Origin: Prorocentrum cordatum
Lineage: Eukaryota > Sar > Dinophyceae > Prorocentrales > Prorocentraceae
Length of the DNA stretch: 64,000 nucleotides
Direction: 5' to 3'
Assembly (NCBI GenBank): GCA_963575745.1
Contig: CAUYUJ010012570.1
Span: forward strand, 22,501 to 86,500
The notes beneath the pieces were generated by a model. It did no database searches and had not been told where the DNA came from. It saw nothing but the letters and a program-made list of their open reading frames with translations. This document shows, piece by piece, positions 49,491-59,420 of the stretch (position 1 is its first letter; each line of letters opens with the position of its first letter). The position numbers were made by a program, and so were the translations under genes.

Positions 49491-49639
49491 TGGCTGCCTG
49501 CCGTCACAGCTCGTGTGCAGCCGTTGCGCCGCGAAGCATTGCCACGGCACAAAAAAAACGAACGACGTGCACTCCAGATTTCGCAAGCAGGAGGGAGGGG
49601 GTCACAGCCCTCCCAGACTCATGTGATTCCAAAAGGGGC

Positions 49640-49875
49640 CCCAGGGAAGCAGTGGCGAAGCGTCCTGGCTCGCCTGTAGCCCTACCTTAGAACATTTTGT
49701 GGTTTCCCCGAAATGTTCTTAGAACATGTCTGGCGGAGTCTGTCTTGATGTAACACATCGGGTTTCTGTTCTAAGATCATCGTTTTTGTTCTTAGAACAT
49801 TTTTGCGTCCTAGGAACATTTCGTGGTAGGATTATAAGAATGCCGGGACGGTCGGTCCCTGCTCAACCCAGGGAA
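49640..49875 (+). mobile_element. J-family element, copy J4, with perfect 9-bp TSD
   Basis: 218 bp at 49649-49866 between CCCAGGGAA at 49640-49648 and 49867-49875. It lacks a short block after CCTACC relative to J2 and J3. This copy fixes the J boundaries: GCAGTGGCGAAGCG to GGTCGGTCCCTGCTCAA. Confidence 0.88.
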
Positions 49876-50176
49876 AGGGACTTTTGAGGCGGGCCGTGCC
49901 GATTTCTCAAGTCCGCTCGGCTTCGCCCACGAGGCTGCCGCACTGCGTTTTTGCACTCGCACTCGTGGAAGTCTCAAGGTCAACGCCGCGGTCTCGGAAG
50001 TTCCTCTCGCTGGCGTCCGTGTGGGGAACGTGCCACGGACGGGCAATCTTGGACCCCCCCCCAGACCGGCCATGAAGGGGCGGCCTCTTGCCCAGACCTC
50101 CCTGGAACCCTCCAGGACAGCTCCATTCGATGCTCGTTTTGGGGACTTTCCTGGGGCCCACCTCATGGATCTGTTC

Positions 50177-50262
50177 GACTCAGGTTCGACTCAGATTCGA
50201 CTCAGGCTCGACTCATGTTCGACTCAGGTTCGACTCAGGTTCGACGCAGCTTCGACGCACGA
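50177..50262 (+). repeat. TTCGACTCAG decamer array
   Basis: About nine units of a 10-bp repeat (TTCGACTCAG, last units TTCGACGCAG). Confidence 0.85.
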
Positions 50263-50374
50263 GTGGAGCGAGTGGCTCCAGGAAGGTCCCCAGAATGAAC
50301 ATCTAAGCTCCGAGTAGACCCCTACCCAAATGTGACCCCCCACACTTCAGTATGAGATCGGGAGTGCCCATGCT

Positions 50375-50515
50375 GCTACCATGCCCTCGGTTTCCTCTTT
50401 GTGGGCCTCCTGGGAGGCCCTCGGCGCCACCGCCAGGTTCGCCTGGCGATCCTGGTCAGAACGCGCCCAGGGAGAGGTCTGGGGAGTAGCAGTGTCGGTA
50501 CCTTTTGGTTTCCCC
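50375..50515 (+). repeat. P-family repeat
   Basis: GGGAGGCCCTCGGCGCCACC, GCGATCCTGGTCAGAACGC and GTCGGTACCTTTTGGTTTCC match P1 (11441-11605). Confidence 0.5.
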
Positions 50516-50519
50516 AGGC

Positions 50520-50670
50520 GTTTGGGCCGATTTTCCACCACCGCTACCACAGGTAGGAGAGTGAGGAGGAGGAGGACGAGGACGAGGACGAGGACGAGGA
50601 GGAGGACATCCCCATTCTCCCTTCTCCCACGTCCTGCCTAGGGTAGTGGTGGTGGACAAGTGGCCCATCA
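50520..50670 (+). mobile_element. E-family palindromic element, copy E3
   Basis: The left arm GGGCCGATTTTCCACCACCG and right arm GTGGTGGTGGACAAGTGGCC, then CATCA. Between them are GAGGAGGACGAGGACGAGG repeats. Flanks give no clear TSD. Confidence 0.65.
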
Positions 50671-50790
50671 AGAGGCCTCGCCGGGCGGCGTGCCGAGCGA
50701 GCTGGCCCAGCCATCCCGCGGGGTCGGGTGGGCGGGCGCGGTGCGTCAGATTCGGTAGCAAGTCATGGCAGCCTCGTACTCGACCGCGCT

Positions 50791-50940
50791 TAAGAGTGAC
50801 CTTTCGCCGGAGTGACCTTTGGGCAGCGGCCTGCGCACATGGGTTAGGCCCCCCCTCCCCGCGACCCCCCCCCAAAGCCGCCCACCACAGGTCACTGTTG
50901 CCTAGGGCCACTCTTGCGTGCAGCCGATGTGGGCACTCGC
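50791..50940 (+). mobile_element. M-family TIR element, copy M2
   Basis: TAAGAGTGACCTTTCGCCGG at the left, CACAGGTCACTGTTGCC and GGGCCACTCTTGCG at the right. Inverted GAGTGACCTTT arms. Confidence 0.55.
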
Positions 50941-51157
50941 CACTTGGCCTTTGGGGTGCATTAGCGTCGGTTAGCATGTGGCAGTCGACGAGGAAGCCCC
51001 GATCCAGCGTCGATAAGCACGAGTAGTGCCGATTAGAGTCGATTTAGCGTCTATCAGCTTCGATTAGAGGCGATTCGCGTCAACTTGCAAGAGCCAACAA
51101 GCTGGTATGGGAGGCTCCCATGGGCTGCCGCATAATGTTAGAGGAGGAAAAGGTTCT

Positions 51158-51360
51158 AGGCCTCCCAGATGGGGTCGGGTAGATGGGATCTGATAGTCGC
51201 GCCGCATCGCCGATGCATCGGCGCGGCTCGATGTGGAGCCCGATTTTCTGTGCGTTTGCGTCGCCGATGCACCGCCGACGGCGCCAATGCATCGGAGATA
51301 CATCGACGATGCGACACGATCCTCCGACCCCGTTCACTCGGACCCCATGTGTGGGAGCCT
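51158..51360 (+). mobile_element. H-family element, copy H3
   Basis: AGGCCTCCCAGATGGGGTCG to ACTCGGACCCCATGTGTGGG then AGCCT, with TIRs of about 40 bp. Internal CGCCGATGCATCGGCG and GATACATCGACGATGCG. Confidence 0.75.
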
Positions 51361-51587
51361 CTGCAAAAGATGCCGATACGGTTGATGGGCAGGCTCTTGC
51401 ACCACCCATGCATGCGGCTGGTGTGCCGGCGCAAGCTTCAGCGCGCCCCCTGTCCTCGATGCCATGCTGGTTGGCATCGCCAACGGTGCGCAGGATTCCG
51501 GCCAGCCGACAGATGGACACCTCGCGGCGCAGCCTGCCAAGCTGAAGTTGGCGGCGCTGGGGAGAGCTCGAGAGCGCGCCGTGCACG

Positions 51588-52800
51588 TCAGAGGTGCCGT
51601 CGGCAGTGGTCTACAGACGGAAGGCAAGTCAAAGGCCTCACTGCAGTCCGCGCGCAGAAGTTGCGAGCTGCACGTCGCCACGCCTGGGCGCTGCCTTGCC
51701 ATAGGTGAGGCAATCTGGCCTCGTCGCCAACTGCTTGGCACGCCATGGCAAATGCATTCCGCTTCCACGTGTCCTTTGGCCGACCGCGTTTCCGGCGACC
51801 TCCAAAGCAGGAAAGACAGGATGTCCCGGGGGCGATGCCGCAACGTCGGACAGCGTTATCATCTGGCATCCCGGCCACCCTCCCCAGAAGCACGAGCTGC
51901 TGGTATGCTAATTGGCTGCTTAACTTCTCACAGTTGCAATGGGCTAGGACAGCGTCGTTCGAGACACGACTGATGAATGAATGTGCGATGCCGGCCACTG
52001 TTCGCAGGCAGCGCGCTTGGAAAGCATCTAACTTGCGGGTTCTGCCTGATTGGGCCGCAAAGTATGCAAGCAGTACATCGACCTGAAACGACGCACGACT
52101 GGGAGATCCGCACCCTCTTCATCTGTGTGATGTTCGCATGCTTCCAAATCTTGCACATGGAATGGAACTGCTTGTACGCGATGCTGGTCCTTCTGCTCAG
52201 TTCCGCGCCGCTGCCGGGCAGACCATGTTGTCCCTCTGCGGGATTGCTGCTCCGTCTGGGCGTGCCATGTGCGTCTCGCATCCCACCGACAACACCTCGA
52301 GCTTGCCCCGATTGAATCCCAACTCATAACTCCTAATTTCCCCCGGCTTCGCGCACGCATTCCATCAGGCGATGCACGTATTCCTCTCCGGCTCCGACGA
52401 TGAGAGTGTCGTCGGCGTACATCGGCTCAGAAACCGGGGTAGATCTGGATTGTGCCAGCCCGCTGCAAGCAAACTTCCGCTTTGCGTCGTGCATGAGGAC
52501 AGCCATCGCACGCTTGCGGCCATGGCTCGGATGCGGAGCCAGCGTCCCCGACCCGGAAAATCCTGTTGCTGTAGATCCCCTTCACTTCTGCGGCGAAGTG
52601 CTCGGGGACGCCTAAGCGGATCAACGCCTGCAGGAGGCTATCTGGCGGCACGTTCTGAAAAACCTTCGCCCAGTCGAGGGCAAGAAGGAGTAGCTTCCCC
52701 GACGCTGTGTCCACTGTGTCTTCGATGAGGCGCCTCGCGAAAAACAAAGCGGCGCTGGGGGTTTTCACAAGACCAACATCAAAGGGGCAGGATTTTGTCC
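51588..52800 (-). pseudogene. Decayed non-LTR retrotransposon, reverse transcriptase to C-terminus
   Basis: Read on the minus strand from about 52800. CPFDVGLVKTPSAALFFARR occupies the place of the GFRxxRSTxDA region; LLLLALDWAKVFQNVPPDSL is motif A (D-x-AKxF). Then come 'YSNRIFRVGD', QACDGCPHA (from QGCPLS) and, after a frame change, VLMHDAKRKFACSGLAQS and SEPMYADDTLIVGAGEEYVH with YADD at 52408-52419. Later the thumb/connector tail appears at 51588-51998: AHSFISRVSNDAVLAHCNCE, YQQLVLLGRVAGMPDDNAVR and GRRKRGRPKDTWKRNAFAMA. Several frame changes and a stop upstream of CPFDV show it is dead. It differs from the plus-strand LINE in motif C and layout, so it belongs to another clade. Confidence 0.8.
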
Positions 52801-53081
52801 ATCAGCCGCACCGCTGATCGTTCTGGAGAGCTCGCGTCGCATCCTTGAATTCCTGGCCAGAAGGCGACGCAGTAGAGGGCCGTGGAGCGGCACAGTCGTT
52901 ATCGCTTTACTACCGCTTTACTGCCTCAAGATCTCCCCGTGTCATGATCGTGACAGTGTTCGGTCGTCCTCGGGAGTTGTCTGTTTGCGTCCACGTGTGA
53001 TTGTCCACTGGCCCCTCGATATGCTACGAAAGCGGGGCAGCAATGGCCGACACAGGTTGTGTGCGATCGGTGGAGCTGAAC

Positions 53082-53112
53082 CTGTTTGTTGTTGTTGTTG
53101 GTGTTGTTGTTG
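53082..53112 (+). repeat. Short (TTG)n left of R2
   Basis: TTG triplets leading into the R2 repeat, as at R1. Confidence 0.85.
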
Positions 53113-53870
53113 AACATTATTTATTCTAAAGAATAATTATTGTTGGGACCCCTGGTGCGCGCCCCCCTCGCCGCGCCTAGGCCGCAGCCACATTTTCATC
53201 ATTTTCGTGAGGAAGTCTCAGGCAAAACGTGGGTGTCCGGATCCGGTTGTTTTGTTGACGCCCGCTTTCCCTTGCAAAAAACACTATAAAATGAAATTTC
53301 TTGTTCTAACATAACCAAACTTCAAGAATCCTTTGAAAAAATGACACGAAGTGCACACTCGCGCGCGCAAGATGAAATCCTTCCAAAACCTTAGTTTTCG
53401 TAGCGATTTTAACATAAAAACATGAAAAACCCAATGGTTTTTCAAAAAAAAGTTTCAAACATTCATCTTGCGCGCTCTTGCGGATTTCTGAGGAAACCCA
53501 ATATTTTTTCAACATTTCTGTCAAACGGGCTCTTGCGAGCAACTTTTTCACGTGCTTCGAACTTCTGCAACAACGGTTGCGCGCATGCCAGGGCCATCAT
53601 CCCTGTCAAATAATACCATATTGGACACATTCGTTTTTTCTTCGCGCGCGCACGCCGTCGTCGTCGGCCGCGGGGCCCTGAATAGTAGCCACGGTCGTCC
53701 GCATGCCACGAAGTGAAGTGTCCGAACGTCATAGGGCGGGAAGCTGGGTGTGGGTGGTGGCGAAGAGTCGTATGGAAATTTGGTAGAGCTTGAACCGGCC
53801 CCCCCACAAAGTGGGGGTATTGCCCGCCTCCTATGAAAACCCTGGCACTGGTGAGAACGGAGTGTCCCCA
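53110..53870 (+). repeat. Dispersed repeat R2, second copy of R1
   Basis: Collinear with 12696-13461. The 5' half is more diverged and has a deletion in the T-run; the last 300 bp differ from R1 by few substitutions and one 9-bp insertion (CACGTGCTT near 53550). Both copies start TTGAACATTA and end GAGTGTCCCCA, and lie between TTG tracts. Confidence 0.85.
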
Positions 53871-53881
53871 GTCTTAAATGA

Positions 53882-53901
53882 TTGCTGTTGTTGTTGTTGT
53901 T

Positions 53902-53936
<35 letters not shown>

Positions 53937-53961
53937 TGTTGTTGTTGTTGTTGTTGTTGTT
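53882..53961 (+). repeat. TTG-TCG-TTG microsatellite right of R2
   Basis: TTG, then nine or so TCG triplets, then TTG again, followed by TGTCTGTGTGTGTG. Confidence 0.9.
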
Positions 53962-54059
53962 GTGTCTGTGTGTGTGTCCCCATTCTAGCTCCACCGATAG
54001 CACGCAGCCTATGTCGCCCCCCGTTGCGCCGCCTGCGTCGTATATTGAGTGGCCTCGGT

Positions 54060-54232
54060 GAACATCAGGAGGGAACGAAACACACAGACACAATTAATCG
54101 TCGATTCCCCAGAAAATATAGGACAATTATGGAAGTGTGGGGGAAGACGAAAGCCCCAAACATATGGGAAAATATATGGAATAGTTTAATTTGTGTGTAT
54201 TTATCTGTGTGTCCTTTGGCCCCTTTAGAACA
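54060..54232 (+). mobile_element. B-family TIR element, copy B6, with 5-bp TSD
   Basis: 163 bp at 54065-54227 between GAACA at 54060-64 and 54228-32. The right end is slightly altered (TTTGGCCCCTTTA). Confidence 0.9.
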
Positions 54233-54543
54233 GTCGCACGTCGACGCCGTGAGGACCAGCGCAAGCTGCATTTTGTTCCTTGACGCGTCGTCCTCCTGAG
54301 AGGCCGACCCCTGGGCCCTCGGATTCCAGCACAGGTCTGGACCTAAACGGTGTTTCTGGTGATTTCGTGGGCCGTTTTCGTTTCGACTTCGTTCTGCGGT
54401 ACAGGCGGATTCGAGACAAAGGGCGAGGGAAAAAGAAACCAAAACGAGAACGAACAAAAACCGTTTAGGTTCAGCCCTGCTCCAGCACACCCGGCCCACC
54501 CAGCGTCAGGATTTTCCCATGACGTCGGCCCCAAGAGGTGTCC

Positions 54544-54673
54544 GTGTCATCGCTCGGACGTGTGCATTTTTTTCCTTCGGCGGGGACTACCAGGCAGCAC
54601 GCTGGACCGCTTCGCAGAGGAGGCACGCGCGAAGCCGACGGGTGCCCGGGGGATGCACGTCCGAGCGATGGCA
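54544..54673 (+). mobile_element. G-family TIR element, copy G6
   Basis: CATCGCTCGGACGTGTGCAT at the left and CACGTCCGAGCGATGGCAG at the right. The interior is more GC-rich than in other copies (CGCGCGAAGCCGACGG). Confidence 0.7.
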
Positions 54674-54876
54674 GGCCTCGACGCCTCCCGAGCCGTTGGT
54701 TGACGGCCCCGAGGCCTGGCACGGGCCCCCATGGGAGCCGAACATGGCGGAGCGCCACGCCCTGTCGCGGTGCTGTCCGTGACCCGAGGGGGTCTGGGTC
54801 TCGATCCTCGGTGGCCCACTGCCTCTGCCCCGGACCTCGCGCAGCGCGTGGAGCGCGTGGCGCGCCGGTTGGTCAA

Positions 54877-55235
54877 GCGGCGGCGAAGCGTCCTGGCTCG
54901 CCGAGCTGGGCTCGCCAGGGGATGTTCTGAGAGCCTCCTGCGGTCCGCACGGCACGTTCTCAGAAGATGTCTGGCGGGCAGCGCCTCGTGTCAAGCACCT
55001 CGGGGCTGATGGTCTGAGAACAGCGTCTCTGCTCTTAGTCTCAGAACGTTTTCGGGAGGTTCTGAGAACACGTCGTGGTCTTGGCATCGCTCGGGCGTGT
55101 GCATTTTCTCTCGGCGAGGATCATCGAAGAGCATCCTGGATCCTCGAGGAAGAAAAAGACTCACAAAAACGACAAAACGCACAGGGAATGGACGTCCGAG
55201 CGACGGCAAGTGGTGGGCTTGTAAAGATGCCGTGA
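54877..55235 (+). mobile_element. J-family element J5, diverged, split by G7
   Basis: Starts GCGGCGGCGAAGCGTCCTGG and shares GATGTTCTGAGAGCC, GATGTCTGGCGGGC and GAACACGTCGTGGT with J2-J4. The sequence resumes after G7 as GTGGTGGGCTTGTAAAGATG, matching CGTGGTAGGACTATAGGAATG of J3. The distal end is lost. Confidence 0.6.
55075..55215 (+). mobile_element. G-family TIR element G7, nested in J5
   Basis: 129 bp at 55081-55209. Flanks GTGGTC (55075-80) and GTGGTG (55210-15), 5 of 6 identical, and they rejoin the J sequence. Ends TTGGCATCGCTCGGGCGTG and ACGTCCGAGCGACGGCAA. Confidence 0.8.
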
Positions 55236-55347
55236 AACCCCATGCGTGCCGCATTCAAGACGTCCGTGCTCTCACGCTGCGTGCTGGCCGGGCACGTGTT
55301 GGCCCACGTCTTCGCGGGCGCGTCGCGCCTGGCCTGCGCCTTCAGCA

Positions 55348-55524
55348 GTCTACGCTCAAGTCGGGCGTGTCCCTCTAAAGGAGGAGTATTTCAAAATAGT
55401 GAAAAAAATGGTTTGGGGACTATCTTTTTAGTGTTTGTGAGAATTTCTGGATTATGTTTTGACCACTCATGACTTGTCCTCAAAGCTCCCCCTGCAGGGG
55501 GACAGGCCCGACCTGAGTCTACGC
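55348..55524 (+). mobile_element. A-family TIR element, copy A6, with perfect 8-bp TSD
   Basis: 161 bp at 55356-55516 (TCAAGTCGGGCG to GCCCGACCTGA) between GTCTACGC at 55348-55 and 55517-24. Defines the A ends as T-N-A-A/G-GTCGGGC. Confidence 0.92.
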
Positions 55525-55682
55525 TTGAGCTCCCGTGTCGACACGCTGCCGGTTGCGTGCTGCTCCTCGGGGCAGCCGAGGTCCTCCCGGAACTCTCGGT
55601 CCGCCCCCCCCCCTGGGCCGGCTCTGCAGCTTGGGCAGCCCCTGGACGGCCCTGTGGCCCGGACTCGGGATTCGACTACATA

Positions 55683-55845
55683 GACGTAAGAGTGACCTTT
55701 CGCCGGAATGACCTTTGGCGCGGGCACGGATGGGTACTCCGATGGCTGAAAACGAAGCAGTACCAGCTGCTCGCGCACCCAGGTTTGGCTCCAAAAAGTC
55801 GCGCACCAAAGGTCACTCTTACCCAGGGTCACTCGTGCGTATGGC
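55683..55845 (+). mobile_element. M-family TIR element, copy M3
   Basis: ACGTAAGAGTGACCTTTCGC and CCAAAGGTCACTCTTACC are inverted. The centre has GAAGCAGTACCAGCTGC. About 160 bp. Confidence 0.65.
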
Positions 55846-55867
55846 CGAGGGATGGGGGAAAGGGTCT

Positions 55868-56050
55868 CGGCGGCGAGAGAGGGGGAGAAGAAGGCCTTCT
55901 CAGAAGGTTCGGCTAAGCCTCCCAGCCTTCTGAGAGCTTTCCTAAGCCTTCCCCGAGGGCAGAATTCTCAAAAGGCGCGAGGGCTTCCGAGAAGTCCCGC
56001 CGCCTTCTGAGAAGGCGTTCTCCTTCTCATTTCCCCCCTCGCTCGCCGCT
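55868..56050 (+). mobile_element. F-family foldback element, copy F4
   Basis: CGGCGGCGAGAGAGGGGGAG to CCCCCTCGCTCGCCGCT; internal GGCCTTCTCAGAAGG and CGCCTTCTGAGAAGGCG. The most complete F copy. Confidence 0.7.
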
Positions 56051-56105
56051 AATGAGAGTATCCTCGACCGAATGACAAACGGCACTCTCCACCTCCGACC
56101 CTCCA

Positions 56106-56248
56106 TGTTGTGATGGGCCTGTTTCCCACCACCACCACCATAAGTTGGAGGGGGAGGTGGTCCTCCTCCTCCTCCTCCTCCTCCTGCTCTTCCTCCTCCC
56201 CCCCTCCAACTTATGGTGGTGGTGGTGGAAAACAGGCCCATCATGTTG
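56106..56248 (+). mobile_element. E-family palindromic element, copy E2, with 5-bp TSD
   Basis: 133 bp at 56111-56243 between TGTTG at 56106-10 and 56244-48. The arms TGATGGGCCTGTTTCCCACC and GGTGGTGGAAAACAGGCCCA then TCA are almost perfect inverses, extended by CACCACCATAAGTTGGAGGG and CCCTCCAACTTATGGTGGTG. The loop is a short TCC run. Confidence 0.92.
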
Positions 56249-56640
56249 CGCTACGGCCCATCGGCGGCCCTGGCGTACAACATGCAGGAACCCCACGCCA
56301 GATTTCCTGGCATACCGTGAGCCCCGTGGGGCCGCAGGTGGGGTGGTGGCGTTTGTTCTCTGGCCCACCTCACCGACGCGCTGCCCGTGGCCCGTCGGCG
56401 TGTGACTTCGCGGTTGTCCGAGGGCCCCGTGCTGCTTCCGCAGTGGCGCGCGGAGGCATCCGGATGCCCTGAGGTTCTCCGTGCCTGTTGGATGTTCTTG
56501 AGCATCCGCGGGCGGGTACCCTTAATTGGCTGTTCTGTGTGTGTGTGTGTGTTGGCCGGCGCAGGGTCTCACGTTCTCGAAGGATGCTCCTCTGCCCCAG
56601 GCCCGTTGGCAAGCCGCAGGAGAGGCCGAGCCAGACCTGG

Positions 56641-56851
56641 GAGGAGGGGGCCGGACGGAAGGGGGGATAGGGAAAGGGGGGGGTACGAAAGTTGCTGCAT
56701 GCAGCTGGTTTCGGCCCCACCGAGGGGCCCATTCCTCGATACATGGGCGCCTTCCGGCGCCGGGAGGCGCCGGGAAAATCAGCTACGTGAGCTGATTCTC
56801 ACCCCCCCCCCTTTGCTATCCCCCCCTTTCGCCCGACCCGAGAGGAGGGGG
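56641..56851 (+). mobile_element. Z-family TIR element, copy Z1, with 10-bp TSD
   Basis: Element at 56651-56841 between GAGGAGGGGG at 56641-50 and 56842-51. The arms GGGGGGATAGGGAAAGGGGG and CCCCCTTTGCTATCCCCCCC pair. Inside are smaller palindromes CTGCATGCAG, GGCGCCGGGAGGCGCC and ATCAGCTACGTGAGCTGAT. The TSD is low-complexity, so 9 or 10 bp is possible. Confidence 0.75.
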
Positions 56852-57229
56852 CGGTCCAAGCTTGGCTCGGGGCTCTCCTCGAGGAGGACCCCCTGACCAA
56901 CCTCAGAGCCACGGCGGCGTGGCCAGCGCCGCTCCGCGGCGGCCCTCGGCCGCCGCGTGCGGCAGGCTGCCGGGAAGCCCTTGTGCGGCGCCGCGCCGTC
57001 GAGTGGCCGATGGGTCTGGGCAGGCCTCTGAGAGGGGGCTTCGGGGTGGATGGTCCGCCACGAAAATAGGTACGCGCTTCGGTCGTTGAGAGTAGGTATC
57101 TTGGGATTCCCAGATCCCGATCTACTTCGAGCGCCTTCCTGCCTCAAGAATCGGCTTGCTGTTGCTGTGTGCTTTTTGTTATTCTCTGGGAGGACCTGGA
57201 CCCAATCCACTTTATCCGCCTTCCTACTG

Positions 57230-57480
57230 CATGTTTCTGCCTACTTCTTCCGACCGACGTGTACACGCTGTTCCTTTCGAATTCGTCGAAAGTTGTTTGG
57301 TTTTCGGGGACCAAGCACATCTTATTTCTATATTTGTTTATCCTGGGCCTCTTCCTGGCCACTACAGGGCCAGGAACAAGTAGAAACGACCACACTTAGA
57401 AATGAGCACGATTACAATGAACGACGTGTACACTGACACCCTCCAATGCACTGTTTCTGGGCCTCAGGGGAGGGCGGCGG
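57230..57480 (+). repeat. Third, diverged copy of the pre-LINE repeat
   Basis: CTTCCTGGCCACTACAGGGC then CAGGAAC forms a 9-bp stem with 7-nt loop. AAATGAGCACGATTACAATG and ACGACGTGTACACTGACACC match 42945-42985 closely. It shows what the LINE target region looks like in an unoccupied copy. Confidence 0.65.
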
Positions 57481-57558
57481 TGTATAACTTTCCATTGAGG
57501 GCCAGCGACCGTATGCACCGCCACCCTCCATGCAAAATTCGTCCGAGGGTGTCTGTGT

Positions 57559-57598
57559 ATATGTATGTGCGTATGTATGTATGTATGTATGTATGTGT
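57559..57598 (+). repeat. (GTAT)n microsatellite
   Basis: About nine GTAT tetramers. Confidence 0.9.
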
Positions 57599-57689
57599 AG
57601 ATTCCTCTTCTTATATTTTTACAAGCCCGGGCGGGGGGAAAACCCTTCCCCCCCTAAAAACAGACCCCCGGGATCTGGGGCTTTGGGAC

Positions 57690-58345
57690 CCTCCGGACAG
57701 GCCTCGAAGCGGCCCCCGGGCCTCGCAGGGCGTTTTGTCAAGCCTTCCCAGCACACCTAGGGCGATCAGGGGGGTCATCGGAGACGTCCCAGAGACCCCC
57801 AAGACAGCACAAGAGCGCTCCAAGAGTGACCGACGTGACCTCAAGATGGCCCAAGAGGCCTCCAGGACGGCCCCAAAGAGGCCTCCAAGAGCACTCCCAA
57901 GAAGGCCCCCCGAGGCAAAAATCATAGCTTTTCTGTAGGTTTTTTGTGAATTCTGGGGTTCTCCTCTTTTCGGCTTCCCGACGCTCCAAGTCGGCGGTCT
58001 TCTGAGCGTCCGAAGCTGCATGGGAGGCTCCAAAATCGCCCCACAACCATCCGAAAGGGCTTCCAGGCAGTCCAAGAGAGCCACAAAACGGCACAACACG
58101 GGTCCAAGATGGCCCTCATAGAGCCCCATGGCGGCCCAAGATGGCTCAAAGACACCCTCCGAAGCATTCCAAATCGTGACCCGGTCGTTCAGGGAGACCG
58201 CGGTTGGAAGCAGGGTGACCCGAGGCAGCCCCCGGAGGCCCCCAGAATACGCCCAGGAGGCCTCCAGAAGGCCTTAAGAAAGCCTGAAACAACTTTTGTG
58301 AGGCCACCAGAGGCTCTCCAAGGAGGAGCCTCCGCAAAACAGAGC
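57690..58345 (-). repeat. Degenerate CCAAGAGGCC satellite (V, reverse)
   Basis: CCAAGAGGCCTCC, CCAAGATGGCCC and CCAGAAGGCC repeats, the inverse of the array at 37425-38290. The AAAATCATAGCTTTTC block near 57920 corresponds to that array's conserved spacer. Confidence 0.6.
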
Positions 58346-58558
58346 TGAGGAGGATGGGGAGAATGCGCAGGGTATGGCGAACATAAGGAAAAAGAAGCAT
58401 GGAGGAAGGATAACGAATAACATTATTATAGCGGCGATGCCGGACAAGGCAGCAAGGAGTTATCGCTAAATGGCCGGCTTGACCTTCCTGCTATTCCGCC
58501 TGCATACCAAACTTCAAGGACCAAGGTGCATGGCGCGAAGCGCCACTGCAGTCTTGTA

Positions 58559-58562
<4 letters not shown>

Positions 58563-58601
<39 letters not shown>
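58563..58601 (+). repeat. (AT)n microsatellite
   Basis: About 33 bp of AT, preceded by TGTGTGTG. Confidence 0.95.
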
Positions 58602-59183
58602 GTGGCGTGGATGGACCCCGCCCAGGAAGGTGCGGATTCGCTATCAGGGGCCTATCGCCGATCTATCGGCAATGTACCGCCGATGTCAGGCCGATGCACC
58701 CCTGCCGATGCCAGTCCCGCCCTGTCGTTACCCCCCGCCCGAAGGGATCTGGGTGTCCGATGCCTCCGCCGTGCCCGCATTCGGACGGGGCGAGGCCGAG
58801 GCGGAGAAGTCTTTCCCAGAGCAGTCTCGTACGCTCTCAGAGAGTTCCAGAAGGCTCTGAGGAGGCCGCGGCGCCCGAGACATCCTCCACAGCCGCCGGG
58901 TCCCAGAGATGCTCGATCTATCCTCGCCCGAGTTTGTCCTCGTCCTGGCTCCGCCTTACAGGTCCCCCCCCTCGCCAGCCCCCCCCCCCCGATCGTTGCT
59001 CCCTCGGCGCTGCGGGGCGGCCCCGCGCTGCCCAGGGGGGTGGCGGCGCCGCTGCCGCTCCCCGAGGCGACGTAGCAGGAGCCCGCGAGAGGTGGCCGCC
59101 CCTCCCGGCTGGTGCCAAGCGCGGACAGGGCAGCGAGCGCCGGCGGGCCCTCTGGCTCGGAGGGTTCGGCCACACACAGAGGG

Positions 59184-59385
59184 GGGTCATTTGAAGTCGG
59201 GCCTGTCCCTCTACAGGGGGGGTATTCAAAAATAGTAAACAAATCGTCGCTATATATATATATATAAATATATATATATAAAAGCAATAATTCAAAATGT
59301 TGAGCATTTTTTGATTTTGTTTGCTATTTATAATTTTTCGTCCAAAATCCCCCTGTAGGGGGACATGCCCGACCTCAGGGTGATT
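59184..59385 (+). mobile_element. A-family TIR element, copy A7, near-perfect 8-bp TSD
   Basis: 186 bp at 59192-59377 between GGGTCATT (59184-91) and GGGTGATT (59378-85), 7 of 8. Longer than its siblings because of an AT microsatellite at 59250-59282. The left flank CGGCCACACACAGAGGGG resembles the start of a D element. Confidence 0.85.
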
Positions 59386-59420
59386 ATAGGGGGAGGGGGG
59401 ATTTCTTGTTGGACGAAGGC

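Larger units (their letters stand above)
43180..49570 (+). mobile_element. Full-length, trans-spliced non-LTR retrotransposon with 15-bp TSD
   Basis: The element (43195-49555) begins exactly with the dinoflagellate spliced leader and ends in a short poly(A) (49551-49558). The flanks AAACGAACGACGTGC at 43180-43194 and 49556-49570 are identical; a few terminal A residues are ambiguous with the tail. Together these show target-primed reverse transcription of a mature, SL-capped, polyadenylated transcript. The order inside is zinc finger/coiled coil, EEP nuclease, reverse transcriptase, RNase H, zinc-ribbon tail. At least three frame changes and one stop make this copy inactive unless they are assembly errors. 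Length is about 6.36 kb. Confidence 0.93.
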
